Source: 40CM-2-70-7 sp035505915
GTDB taxonomy: Bacteria; Gemmatimonadota; Gemmatimonadetes; Gemmatimonadales; GWC2-71-9
DNA: 64,000 nt
Reading direction: 5' to 3'
Assembly (NCBI GenBank): GCA_035505915.1
Contig: DATJQI010000054.1
Location: 62,001 to 126,000 of the forward strand
The position numbers were made by a program, and so were the translations under genes. Below the pieces are notes generated by a model, which was not told the DNA's origin, did no database searches, and saw only the letters and a list, made by a program, of their open reading frames with translations. Below are positions 26,134 through 34,249 of this stretch, in pieces. Each line of letters starts with the position of its first letter. Within the stretch, counting starts at the first letter, position 1.

Positions 26134-26646
26134 GTGAAGGAAGTCCGCGTCGCCAACCTGGGTCTCGACCGGACCAACAACACCCCTGTCGTGATCCTCC
26201 GCGAGTCCGATGGCGACCGGGTGCTCCCGATCTGGATCGGGCCCGCGGAGGCGAGCGCCATCGCGATGGAGCTCGCGGGGGTCAAGTCGTCGCGTCCCCT
26301 CACGCACGATCTGCTCAAGCAGGTCATCGTCGGGCTGGGCGCCGAGCTCCGCAAGATCGTCATCACGGCGGTGAAGGACAGCACCTACTACGCCGAGCTG
26401 CACCTCTACCGGGGCGATCAGGTGATCCAGATCGACGCCCGCCCCTCCGACTCGATCGCGCTGGCGCTGCGGCTCCAGGCCCCCATCCTGACGGCGGATG
26501 AGCTGCTGCAGCACACCGTGATCGAGACCACCGATACGATCGGCGAAGGCCCGGGCGGCGGCGCGGCGGGACCGATGGACGCCGATACGCTCAAGACTTA
26601 CCTCCAGAACCTCGATCCTGAAGACTTCGGCAAGTTCACGCCGTAG
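26134..26646 (+). CDS. Bifunctional nuclease-domain (BFN, DUF151) protein
   Basis: 170 residues, GTG start 8 bases after ahcY. The BFN domain is visible as NTPVVILRESDGDRVLPIWIG, EASAIAMELAGVKSSRPLTHDL and YYAELHLYRGDQVIQIDARPSDSIALALR (quoted in part). The C-terminal 30 residues (GEGPGGGAAGP onwards) are a low-complexity linker plus a short acidic helix. Plant BBD proteins with this domain show RNase/DNase activity; the bacterial role is unclear. It is probably cotranscribed with metK-ahcY. Confidence 0.85.
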   Translation: MKEVRVANLGLDRTNNTPVVILRESDGDRVLPIWIGPAEASAIAMELAGVKSSRPLTHDLLKQVIVGLGAELRKIVITAVKDSTYYAELHLYRGDQVIQIDARPSDSIALALRLQAPILTADELLQHTVIETTDTIGEGPGGGAAGPMDADTLKTYLQNLDPEDFGKFTP

Positions 26647-27601
26647 CGCGTCGCTGTTCCTGGCGCTGACGCTGGGAGCGGCCGCGGCCGGCGCGGGGCA
26701 GGGACTGACCCTGACCGGCGCGGTGACGCTGGGCGCGACGCACCCCCGGCCGTATACGAGCGGCTGGGTCGTGCTGCACCGCGTGACGATGACGGCGCAG
26801 GGCCCCATCGACTCCGCGCGGCTCGACCCGCGGGGGCGCTACCGGCTGCGGATCGGGGCCGTGGATTCCGTCGCGACCTATCTCGTCAGCGTCTTCCACG
26901 ACGGCGTGGCGTACTTCAGCCAGCCCATCACCGCCGGCCACTTCCCGCGCTCGGCGATCGACACGCTGCGGGTCTTCGACACGACGACGGTCGGACCGCC
27001 GCTCACGGTCCGGCGGCGCCTGCTGTCGGTGGCGGCCCCCAAGCCGGACGGCTCGCGGGACGTGCTCGAGCTCCAGGAGCTCGAGAACCCCGGCGACAAG
27101 ACCCGCATCGCCGCGGACACCCTGCATCCCGTCTGGACCGGCGTCCTGCCGGCGGGGGCGTTGCAGTTCTCCGTCGGGCAGGGCGACTTCTCGAGCGAGG
27201 CCGTCGCCCGGCACGCCGACACCGTGGCGCTCTTCGGCGCGGTGCAGCCCGGGGGCGCGCGGCAACTGGCGTACAACTACCTCCTCGCCGGCGGGGTCCG
27301 GACCTGGATGCTGCCGGTGGACCATCCGCTCGAGAAGATCCTGATTCTCCTCGAGGACACGACCGCGCGGGTCACGGGGCCCGGGTTGCGCGCCCTGGGC
27401 GTGCGTCCCATCGAAGGCCGGCACTTCGTCGAGTACGAGATCGACGACGTCCGCACGGGCGCGCTGATCGCGATCGAATTCCCGCGGGGCCCGTTCCGCG
27501 TCGAGTCGCTCATCCCGTTCATCGCCGCCGCGCTCGGCCTGCTCCTCGCGCTCGGATTCTGGTGGGCGCTGCGGCGGCCGGCGAAAGCACCCGCCGCCTG
27601 A
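26618..27601 (+). CDS. Secreted, C-terminally membrane-anchored protein, uncharacterised
   Basis: About 327 residues if translation begins at the CTG at 26618, giving the signal peptide KTSASSSRRSASLFLALT followed by an Ala/Gly-rich cleavage region ending AGAGQ. There is no in-frame ATG, GTG or TTG that keeps the signal peptide; the first canonical start is GTG at 26723 (292 residues), which would delete it. The mature N-terminus (LTLTGAVTLGATHPRP) looks like a transthyretin/carboxypeptidase-regulatory-like beta fold. The C-terminus is one transmembrane helix (FIAAALGLLLALGFWWAL) and a basic tail. No family is recognised. Confidence 0.6.
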   Translation: MKTSASSRRSASLFLALTLGAAAAGAGQGLTLTGAVTLGATHPRPYTSGWVVLHRVTMTAQGPIDSARLDPRGRYRLRIGAVDSVATYLVSVFHDGVAYFSQPITAGHFPRSAIDTLRVFDTTTVGPPLTVRRRLLSVAAPKPDGSRDVLELQELENPGDKTRIAADTLHPVWTGVLPAGALQFSVGQGDFSSEAVARHADTVALFGAVQPGGARQLAYNYLLAGGVRTWMLPVDHPLEKILILLEDTTARVTGPGLRALGVRPIEGRHFVEYEIDDVRTGALIAIEFPRGPFRVESLIPFIAAALGLLLALGFWWALRRPAKAPAA

Positions 27602-27606
27602 CGCGC

Positions 27607-27635
27607 TTGCCCTTTCCGGGCGCGTTCGCTAGCAT
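27607..27635 (+). promoter_or_regulatory. Sigma-70-like promoter of the btu riboswitch operon
   Basis: TTGCCC (27607-27612), a 17-base spacer and TAGCAT (27630-27635). The predicted start near 27642 lies about ten bases before the P1 stem of the cobalamin riboswitch. Confidence 0.5.
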
Positions 27636-27651
27636 AGGTCCGTCGTCGTTT

Positions 27652-27887
27652 CGCGAACGCGGGATTCACGGAAGCCGGTGCAAGTCCGGCGCGGCCCCGC
27701 CACTGTAACGGGCAAGAGCGATCGGCTCCACGCCACTGGGAAACCGGGAAGGCGGAGCCGAGCGGCCCGAAGCCAGGAGACCTCCCCGTTCGCGCCACCT
27801 GCAATTCCCTCGCGGGAGGGATGGTGGCGCCTGCGCACTAGGGCGCGGTCGCTGACCCATCTCCGTTCCGGCGGGGATGGGTTTCTT
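27652..27887 (+). promoter_or_regulatory. Cobalamin riboswitch with transcription-terminator expression platform
   Basis: Conserved cobalamin aptamer blocks are in order: GAAGCCGGTGCAAGTCCGGC, then CCCCGCCACTGTAACGGG, then CGCCACTGGGAAACCGGGAA, then the B12 box AGCCAGGAGACCT (to about 27783). P1 can be drawn exactly: CGCGAACG (27652-27659) with CGTTCGCG (27787-27794). A competing hairpin GCGCCACC (27792-27799) with GGTGGCGC (27823-27830) shares bases with the 3' side of P1. It is followed by an intrinsic terminator just before btuF. Binding of cobalamin is expected to stop transcription of the uptake genes. Confidence 0.95.
27856..27887 (+). terminator. Intrinsic terminator of the cobalamin riboswitch
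   Basis: A ten-pair stem: CCCATCTCCG (27856-27865) with CGGGGATGGG (27872-27881, one G-U pair) and the loop 27866-27871, followed by TTTCTT (27882-27887). It ends five bases before the btuF ATG. Confidence 0.75.
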
Positions 27888-27892
27888 GGCTC

Positions 27893-28783
27893 ATGGGCCG
27901 TTCGTCGCTGCGCCGCTGGACCGCCGCCCTCCTGATCCTCGGGGCCTGCGCCCCCCGCCACCGACATCCCCGGCTGGTCCGTGCCCCGTCCGTCACCGAC
28001 GACGCCGGCCGGACCGTCACCCTGGCGGCGCCCGCCCAGCGCGTGGTCTCGCTCGCGCCCTCGTCCACCGAGCTGCTCTTCGCGGTCGGCGCCGGCCGGC
28101 AGGTCGTGGGGCGCACCACCTGGTGCCGGTATCCCCCCGCGGCTCTCTCGGTCCCGGTGGTGGGCGACGGGCTCGAGCCGAACATCGAGAGCGTGGCGGC
28201 GGTCCACCCCGACCTCGTGGTCCTGTATCGCTCACCCTCCAACGGCGCGGCGCTCACCCAGCTCGAGCAGCTCGGGATTCCGGCCGTGGTGCTCCGGCAG
28301 GACCGGCTGGAGGACGTGGCGCGCGACGCGCGGCTCCTCGGTACCCTGACGGGGCATCCGGCCGTCGGGGACTCCGTGGCCCAGACGCTGGATGTGGTCA
28401 CCGCGGGGCGGCCGCCCGTGGCCCACGTGCACATCGCGTACGTAGTCTGGGACAGCCCGCCGATCGTCATCGGGGCGGGGAGCTTCCTCGACCAGCTGGG
28501 TACCCTCGCCGGCGCGCAGAACGTCTTCCACGATCTGCGCCCGGCCTCGGCCCCGGTCTCCCTCGAGAGCCTCGCGTCCCGCAATCCGGACGTCATCGCG
28601 GTGGTGGACGATTCGTCGGCGGCCGCGACCCCGTCGTTCGCGCAGCGTCCCGAGTGGAAGGCGGTCCCGGCGGTCAGAGCGGGGCGCATCCTCCATCTGC
28701 CGGGTGACCTCTTCGGCCGCCCGAGTCCGCGGGCCGCCCAGGCGATCGCGGCGTTCGCGCGCCTCCTGAATACGGCCAAATGA
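27893..28783 (+). CDS. btuF: Vitamin B12 ABC transporter, substrate-binding lipoprotein BtuF
   Basis: 296 residues. Periplasmic-binding fold of the BtuF/FecB type: VTDDAGRTVTLAAPAQRVVSLAPSSTELLF is the standard opening (from about residue 33), followed by PDLVVLYRSPSNGAALTQLE and DSPPIVIGAGSFLDQLG. The lipobox LILGAC around Cys19 suggests a lipid anchor. The assignment to B12 rather than iron rests on the cobalamin riboswitch directly upstream. No Shine-Dalgarno precedes the ATG apart from the purines in the terminator stem. It overlaps btuC by 4 bp. Confidence 0.9.
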   Translation: MGRSSLRRWTAALLILGACAPRHRHPRLVRAPSVTDDAGRTVTLAAPAQRVVSLAPSSTELLFAVGAGRQVVGRTTWCRYPPAALSVPVVGDGLEPNIESVAAVHPDLVVLYRSPSNGAALTQLEQLGIPAVVLRQDRLEDVARDARLLGTLTGHPAVGDSVAQTLDVVTAGRPPVAHVHIAYVVWDSPPIVIGAGSFLDQLGTLAGAQNVFHDLRPASAPVSLESLASRNPDVIAVVDDSSAAATPSFAQRPEWKAVPAVRAGRILHLPGDLFGRPSPRAAQAIAAFARLLNTAK

Positions 28784-29721
28784 AGTGGGGCGGGCTGGTG
28801 GGGGCGGCGCTCCTCACCCTGACGCTGGCCGTGGTCCTCGGCCCCACGCGGATCCCGTTGGGGGAGCTCGCGGGGTCCGAGATCGTGCGGGATCTGCGCG
28901 TCCCCCGGGCTCTCCTCGGGTTTCTGGTGGGCGGGTCCCTCGCCGTATCGGGCGCCGGCCTGCAGGCGCTGGTGCGCAATCCCCTCGCCGACCCGTTTCT
29001 CCTCGGGCTCTCGGGTGGGGCCGGCCTGGGCGCCGTCGGAGCCATCGCGCTCCGGCTCCCCGGCCCCTGGGCGCTCCCGATCGCGGCGTTCGCGGGCGCG
29101 CTGGCGGCGATGGCACTCGTGTACCGGCTGGCGCTCGTGAGCGGCGCCGCGCTCGATCCCCGCGTCCTCCTGCTCGCCGGAGTCGTGGTCGGCTCGTTCG
29201 CCGCGGCCATCACCACGGCCATCGTCTCGCTGTCCGAGGCCGAGCAGCTGCGGAACGCCTTCCTGTGGCTGTGGGGAGGATTGTCGGGCGCGTCCTGGAC
29301 CACGGTGGGCGTCCTCGCGGTCTACCTCCCCCTCCCGCTGCTGCTCCTGCTCGGCTCGGCGCGGTCGCTCGACCTGATGGCCCTCGGAGACGAGCCGGCC
29401 GGCTACCTGGGCGCGGACGTCACCCGGGTCCGGCGGCGCGTGTACCTCGCGGCGTCCCTGCTCACCGCCGCCGCGGTCGCGGTGTCGGGAGTCATCGGCT
29501 TCGTCGGTCTCATCATCCCGCACGTGGGCCGGATGGGCTGGGGACACCGGCACCGGACCCTCCTCCCGGTGTCGTTCCTGGGCGGCGGGGTGCTCCTCGT
29601 GCTCGCCGACACCCTGGCGCGCACGGCCGTGGCGCCCCGCGAGCTCCCGGTGGGGATCGTGACGGCGCTGATCGGCGTGCCGGTGTTCGCGCTCCTGCTC
29701 CGGCGCTGGGTCCGGGCGTGA
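28780..29721 (+). CDS. btuC: Vitamin B12 ABC transporter permease BtuC
   Basis: 313 residues of FecCD-type permease with eight to ten helices. Signatures: RVPRALLGFLVGGSLAVSGAGL shape at about 40-60, QALVRNPLADPFLLGLSGGAGLG and, near the end, SGVIGFVGLIIPHVGRM and PRELPVGIVTALIGVPVFALLL. Transports cobalamin across the inner membrane with BtuD. It sits in a tight operon with 4-bp overlaps on both sides. Confidence 0.93.
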   Translation: MKWGGLVGAALLTLTLAVVLGPTRIPLGELAGSEIVRDLRVPRALLGFLVGGSLAVSGAGLQALVRNPLADPFLLGLSGGAGLGAVGAIALRLPGPWALPIAAFAGALAAMALVYRLALVSGAALDPRVLLLAGVVVGSFAAAITTAIVSLSEAEQLRNAFLWLWGGLSGASWTTVGVLAVYLPLPLLLLLGSARSLDLMALGDEPAGYLGADVTRVRRRVYLAASLLTAAAVAVSGVIGFVGLIIPHVGRMGWGHRHRTLLPVSFLGGGVLLVLADTLARTAVAPRELPVGIVTALIGVPVFALLLRRWVRA

Positions 29722-30518
29722 TCCTCGAGCTCGACGGCGTCACCGCACGGTATCCCGGCGCGGAGCGGGACGCCCTCACCGGCGTGACCCTGGGCGTGGC
29801 CAAGGGCGAGCTGCTCGCGGTACTGGGGCCCAACGGCTCCGGAAAGACCACCCTGATCCGCGTCGCGCTGGGGGCCATGAAGCCGGCGGCCGGGGTGGCC
29901 CGCGTCTCGGGCCGGCCCGCGCACGAGTGGGACCGCCGGGCTCTGGCCCGCGTCGCGGCCGTCGTGACTCAGCGGGAGGAGACGGCGTTCCCCCAGCGGG
30001 TGCGCGACGCGGTGCTCTTGGGGCGGTACCCGCATCTTCCGCCCTTCACCGCGCCCCGCGCGGCCGACCGCGCCGCGGTCCGGGACGCGCTCGCCGCCTG
30101 CGACGCGGAGGACCTGGCCGGGCGCTGGATCGAGACGCTGTCCGGCGGGGAACACCAGCGGGTACGCCTGGCCCGGGCGCTGGCCCAGGAGCCGGAGCTC
30201 CTGGTGCTCGATGAGCCGACCGCCTCCCTCGACGTGCGCCACGAGATGGCGCTTTTCGAGCAGATCCGGAGCCTCGTGGACGCCCGCGGGCTCGCCGCAC
30301 TGGTGATCACGCACCAGGTCAACCTGGCCGCCCGCTTCGCCGACCGCGTGGTGCTCCTGTCCGGTGGCGCACCGGCGGGGGCGGGGACACCGGCGAACGT
30401 GCTCACCCGGGAGACGGTCGAGCGGGTGTTCGACTGGCCGGTGGCGATCCAGTCGTTCGACGGTCGCCCGCAGATGGTGCCCCTGCGTCGTGTCCTTCCT
30501 TCCCATCGGAGCAGCTGA
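29718..30518 (+). CDS. btuD: Vitamin B12 ABC transporter ATPase BtuD
   Basis: 266 residues, GTG start. Walker A LGPNGSGKTTLIRVALG (about 37-50), Q-loop VVTQREETAFPQRV, signature ETLSGGEHQRVRLARALAQ and Walker B LLVLDEPTASLDVRHE, with the H-loop LVITHQVNLAA. It is of the FepC/BtuD subfamily. It energises BtuC and overlaps btuB by one base. Confidence 0.93.
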   Translation: MILELDGVTARYPGAERDALTGVTLGVAKGELLAVLGPNGSGKTTLIRVALGAMKPAAGVARVSGRPAHEWDRRALARVAAVVTQREETAFPQRVRDAVLLGRYPHLPPFTAPRAADRAAVRDALAACDAEDLAGRWIETLSGGEHQRVRLARALAQEPELLVLDEPTASLDVRHEMALFEQIRSLVDARGLAALVITHQVNLAARFADRVVLLSGGAPAGAGTPANVLTRETVERVFDWPVAIQSFDGRPQMVPLRRVLPSHRSS

Positions 30519-32419
30519 TGCCGCGCTTCCCGCGTTTCCTGACGCTCGTCCTTCTCGCGGCTCCCGCCGCGGCCCAGACCCCGTCCGACACGTTCCGGCT
30601 CGCGCCGATCGTGGTCACCGCCACCGGCGTGCCGACGCCGGCCGACCGGTTGCCGGTGACCACGACGGTGCTCCGGGGCTCGGACCTCCGGGCCCGCGGG
30701 ATACGGACGGTGTCCGACGCGTTGCGCCTGGTGCCGGGAGCCGCCGTGGTCGAGACCAACTCCTTCGGGTCGCAGACATCCGTGTTCCTGCGCGGCGGCG
30801 AAAGCGACTACACCAAGGTCCTGATCGACGGCGTCCCGCAGAATGCCCCCGGCGGCGCATACGACTTCGCCAACCTGTCCACCGACAACATCGACCGGAT
30901 CGAGATCGTGAGCGGGCCCGTCAGCGTGCTGTACGGGTCCGACGCGGTGAGCGGAGTGGTGCAGATCTTCACCCGGAACGGCGCGGGCCCGTTGCGCGGC
31001 TCGGTGGCGGCACACGCCGGGACCTACGGGTCCGCGGACCTCTCCCTCGCCGCCGCCGGGGGCGGGGACCGCGCGTCGTTCTCCCTCGGCGCTTCGCGGT
31101 TCTCCTCGGACGGCACCTTGCCGATCAACAACGACTACCGGAATGCGACGCTGTCCGGGCAGGTCCGGCTCCGTCCCGACGACGCGACCCAGGCCACGCT
31201 GTCCCTGCGGTACGGCGACGCGCTGTATCACTTCCCCACGGATTACACGGGGGCGCCCACCAGCAAGTTCCAGCACCAGCTGGACCGCGGGCCCACGGCC
31301 GGGCTCGATCTCGCGCGCACCCTCTCGCCGGGGCTCGAGGTCCACCTCGCCGGCACCTGGCACCGCGACAACTACCAGTACTCGATCTCCCCGAACGACT
31401 CCGCCGATCTCGTGAACTTCCCCTACGCGAGCAGCGATTGGGTGACGCGCCAGGGGCTCGAAGGGCGGGCCGTCGCGCGGCTGTCCGCGGGGGACGTCCT
31501 GACTGCGGGCACGTCGTTCGAGCACGAGATGATGACCGGCACCACGCTGGATGGAACGCGGATGCGCGACGATGGGGCGGGTTTCGTCGAGATGGTCACC
31601 GGACTCGACCGGGCGCTGAGCTTCACCGTGGGCGCCCGGCTGGAGGACAACCAGCGCTTCGGGGCCTACGGGACCTATCGAGGCGGGGCGTCCTGGGCCG
31701 CGGGTCCGAATACCCGTCTCCACGTCTCCGCCGGCACCGGCTTCAAGGAGCCGAGTCTCTTCCAGAACTATGCGACCGGGTTCACGGTCGGCAATCGGAA
31801 CCTGAGCCCCGAGCGTTCCCTGGCCTGGGAGGCGGGAGTCGACCGGGTGCTGGGCGCCGGCCTGGTGGGGCGGGTGACCTACTTCGACCAGCGCTTCCGC
31901 GACCTCATCGACTACGTCGCCACGCCGCCCGCCGGATCTCCGAACTACGCCAACGTTCCCGAGGCCTACGCCCGGGGAATCGAGGCCGGGCTCCGGGTGC
32001 GCGTGGCGGCCTGGGCCACGATTTCCGCGACGTACACGTATCTCCGGACCGGCGTCACGCGTGGCGACACGGGGAGCACGGCCGAGTTCCGCACCGGCGA
32101 GCCGCTCATCCGCCGTCCCACCCATTCCGCGACGCTCGGCGCGACCGCCGGTCTCCCCGGCGGGGGCAGCGCGGGCCTCCAGATGTCGTATGTGGGCCGC
32201 CGGGAGGACATCGATTTCACCGCGGGCCGGGTGTCGCTCCCGCCGTACGGCCGCGTCGATCTCTCGGCCCAGTATCCCCTTTCACGGGTGGTCCCGGGTT
32301 TCACCCTGGATGCCCGCGTGGAGAACGCGCTCGGCGCCCGTTACGACGAGGTCCTCGGCTTCCCCGCGCGGGGCCGCACCATAGTTTTCGGAGGCTCCTG
32401 GACCGTCGGTTCACCCTGA
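30518..32419 (+). CDS. btuB: TonB-dependent outer-membrane B12 receptor BtuB
   Basis: 633 residues. Signal peptide MPRFPRFLTLVLLAAPAAAQ, a TonB-box-like segment near PIVVTATGVPTPADRLPV, the plug domain with VSDALRLVPGAAVV, SVFLRGGESDYTKVLIDGVP and IDRIEIVSGPVSVLYGSDAV, then a 22-strand-type barrel ending RTIVFGGSWTVGSP. Length fits BtuB (about 600). Cobalamin specificity is inferred from the riboswitch-controlled btuFCD genes upstream. Confidence 0.92.
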   Translation: MPRFPRFLTLVLLAAPAAAQTPSDTFRLAPIVVTATGVPTPADRLPVTTTVLRGSDLRARGIRTVSDALRLVPGAAVVETNSFGSQTSVFLRGGESDYTKVLIDGVPQNAPGGAYDFANLSTDNIDRIEIVSGPVSVLYGSDAVSGVVQIFTRNGAGPLRGSVAAHAGTYGSADLSLAAAGGGDRASFSLGASRFSSDGTLPINNDYRNATLSGQVRLRPDDATQATLSLRYGDALYHFPTDYTGAPTSKFQHQLDRGPTAGLDLARTLSPGLEVHLAGTWHRDNYQYSISPNDSADLVNFPYASSDWVTRQGLEGRAVARLSAGDVLTAGTSFEHEMMTGTTLDGTRMRDDGAGFVEMVTGLDRALSFTVGARLEDNQRFGAYGTYRGGASWAAGPNTRLHVSAGTGFKEPSLFQNYATGFTVGNRNLSPERSLAWEAGVDRVLGAGLVGRVTYFDQRFRDLIDYVATPPAGSPNYANVPEAYARGIEAGLRVRVAAWATISATYTYLRTGVTRGDTGSTAEFRTGEPLIRRPTHSATLGATAGLPGGGSAGLQMSYVGRREDIDFTAGRVSLPPYGRVDLSAQYPLSRVVPGFTLDARVENALGARYDEVLGFPARGRTIVFGGSWTVGSP

Positions 32420-32425
32420 CCGGGG

Positions 32426-33469
32426 ATGGCGATGCGGGGAGGGACATTCTGGCTGGCGGTGGCACTCGCGCCCGGGTTCGTCGCGTGCTCGGATGCGTTG
32501 GAGCGATCCACGCCGGTGGGCCAGGAGATCGTGGTCCTGAACGCCCAGAGCCCATCCCTGACGCTGGTGAACGCGGGTGACTTCACCGTCACGGCGCTCG
32601 GGCTCCTCACGCCGGCGCCGGCCGCCCTGACCGTCGCCGGAAACGACCAGACGGTGCTCGTTCCCTCGGGAACCGGTGACGCGGTGCAGGTGCTCACCCT
32701 TGGCGCCGCGGGCCGGTCCACGTCCCTCGCCGCCGGCTCCGGCGCCACGGGCGTCGCCTTCCAGAACGACACCCTCGCCTGGATCGCCAATCCGGGCCTT
32801 GCCACCGTCACCCAGATCAACGTCATCACCGGCGACACCATCCGGAGCCTCGCGGTCGGGCCGCGACCGGTGGCGGTCGCGGTGGTCGGCGGGATGGTGT
32901 TCGCGGTGAACAGCAACGCGAACGGCGCCACCGTGCTGGGGCCGAGCACGCTGACGGGGTGGAAGACCGACGGCTCGGGCACCCCCGACACGGTGACCCT
33001 GACGGGGGTCGACGCCCACTACGTCGTCGTCGGCGACGACAGTCTGCTCTACGTCATCGAGCGCGGTGACAGCGGGAAGGCCGATGGGCGCTTGTCGGTG
33101 GTCGATCCGGTCGCGGGGCGGGAGGACGTCGTCATCAACGGCCTGGGGGAACGCCCGGGCGCCGGCGTGTTCCACCATTCGGGACGGCTCCTGGTCGCCT
33201 CCGCCGCGGAGGGGATCCTCGAGATCAATGCGCTCACCCGCACGGTGACCCGCGGCCCCGGCGCCGGCGTCAAGCCGGAAGGGAAGGGCCTTGTCGCGTT
33301 GTCGCTCGACAACCGGGGCCGGATCTACGCGGTCAACGACGGCGGCTGCGGGGCCTCGCCGGGGACCTTGTATGTGCTCGCCCCGCCACCCGACTACACG
33401 GTCGTGACCACCGTCGCGACGGGTCTCTGCCCGGTGGCCTCCACGGTCGCGGAGATGCCGCCGCAGTAG
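32426..33469 (+). CDS. YncE-like beta-propeller lipoprotein, candidate BtuG-type B12-binding protein
   Basis: 347 residues. The N-terminus MAMRGGTFWLAVALAPGFVAC gives a signal peptide with a lipobox-like FVAC. The rest is a repeating beta-propeller of about 45 residues per blade with D-T-I/V turn motifs (TVTQINVITGDTIRSLAVG, RLSVVDPVAGREDVVING, ILEINALTRTVTRG), the YncE/LVIVD fold. It starts six bases after btuB. In Bacteroides a surface YncE-fold lipoprotein, BtuG, partners BtuB and captures cobalamin; the same gene order here suggests an analogous role. Binding residues cannot be checked from sequence alone. Confidence 0.75.
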   Translation: MAMRGGTFWLAVALAPGFVACSDALERSTPVGQEIVVLNAQSPSLTLVNAGDFTVTALGLLTPAPAALTVAGNDQTVLVPSGTGDAVQVLTLGAAGRSTSLAAGSGATGVAFQNDTLAWIANPGLATVTQINVITGDTIRSLAVGPRPVAVAVVGGMVFAVNSNANGATVLGPSTLTGWKTDGSGTPDTVTLTGVDAHYVVVGDDSLLYVIERGDSGKADGRLSVVDPVAGREDVVINGLGERPGAGVFHHSGRLLVASAAEGILEINALTRTVTRGPGAGVKPEGKGLVALSLDNRGRIYAVNDGGCGASPGTLYVLAPPPDYTVVTTVATGLCPVASTVAEMPPQ

Positions 33470-33472
33470 CTT
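33467..33472 (+). promoter_or_regulatory. Candidate -10 element of recO, close to the start codon
   Basis: TAGCTT overlaps the preceding stop codon and is followed by TCCCGC and the recO ATG at 33479, the same arrangement as at miaB. No clear -35 or Shine-Dalgarno is seen. Confidence 0.3.
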
Positions 33473-33478
33473 TCCCGC

Positions 33479-34249
33479 ATGGCTCTGGTCACCACGCCGG
33501 CGATCGTCCTCCAGACCTACCGCTACAGCGAAACCTCCAAGGTGGTTCGCCTCGCCACCCGGGAGCTCGGGGTGCAGAGCGCCATCGCGAAGGGCGTAAT
33601 GCGCCCGAAGAGCCGCTTCGGCGCGGGCCTCGAGATTCTGGGGGAAGGGACCGCCCAGCTCTATTACCGCGAGACCCGGGATCTCCAGACGCTGGGGGAA
33701 TTCGAGCTGGAGATTCTGCGGCACGACCTGGCCCGGGATCTGGGCCGGTTCGCGGGGGCGACGGCGCTGGCCGAGCTGATGCTGAAGGCGGCTCCGCCTG
33801 CCGCCCTGCCGGCCGCGTACGACACCCTGATCGCCGGGCTCGATGCGCTCGTCTCCGCTCCCGCGGCCGACGTCGACGCCGCGGCGATCCGGGCGCTGTG
33901 GCGACTCCTCGCGGTGCTCGGATTCGAGCCCGCGATCGTCTCCTGCGTCCGGGACGGCACGCCCCTCGAGCCGCACCCGTCCGCTCCGGTGCCGTTTTCG
34001 GCGTCCGAGGGGGGGGCGTTCTGCCCCGCCTGTGCCCCCGCCAATCCGCCGACGCGTCTGCCGCCCGGGGCCTACGAAGACCTGGTGGCGCTTGGCGCCC
34101 GCGACGGGGCTCTGCCCGTCCTGGACACGGCGCACGCCGCGGCGCACCGGCGCCTCGTGGTCCGGTTCGCCCGGTACCATCTGAGCGAGCCCGCATCCTT
34201 GCCGGCCCTCGACTTCTGGGAGCGCCGCCCGTGGTCCGCCACGTCGTAA
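33479..34249 (+). CDS. recO: DNA repair protein RecO
   Basis: 256 residues. The N-terminal OB fold starts TPAIVLQTYRYSETSKVVRL and continues KGVMRPKSRFGAGLEILGEG, the standard RecO opening. A C-terminal Cys cluster (SCVRDG then FCPACAP) corresponds to the zinc site, although the first knuckle has only one visible Cys. It loads RecA with RecF and RecR in gap repair. It overlaps selB by 19 bp. Confidence 0.92.
   Translation: MALVTTPAIVLQTYRYSETSKVVRLATRELGVQSAIAKGVMRPKSRFGAGLEILGEGTAQLYYRETRDLQTLGEFELEILRHDLARDLGRFAGATALAELMLKAAPPAALPAAYDTLIAGLDALVSAPAADVDAAAIRALWRLLAVLGFEPAIVSCVRDGTPLEPHPSAPVPFSASEGGAFCPACAPANPPTRLPPGAYEDLVALGARDGALPVLDTAHAAAHRRLVVRFARYHLSEPASLPALDFWERRPWSATS

Noticed and set aside
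28785..29720. A second open frame overlapping btuC on the same strand.
   Set aside because: It is an out-of-frame continuation ahead of btuD, Arg/Gly/Pro-rich and without motifs; the btuC frame has clear transporter helices and signatures.
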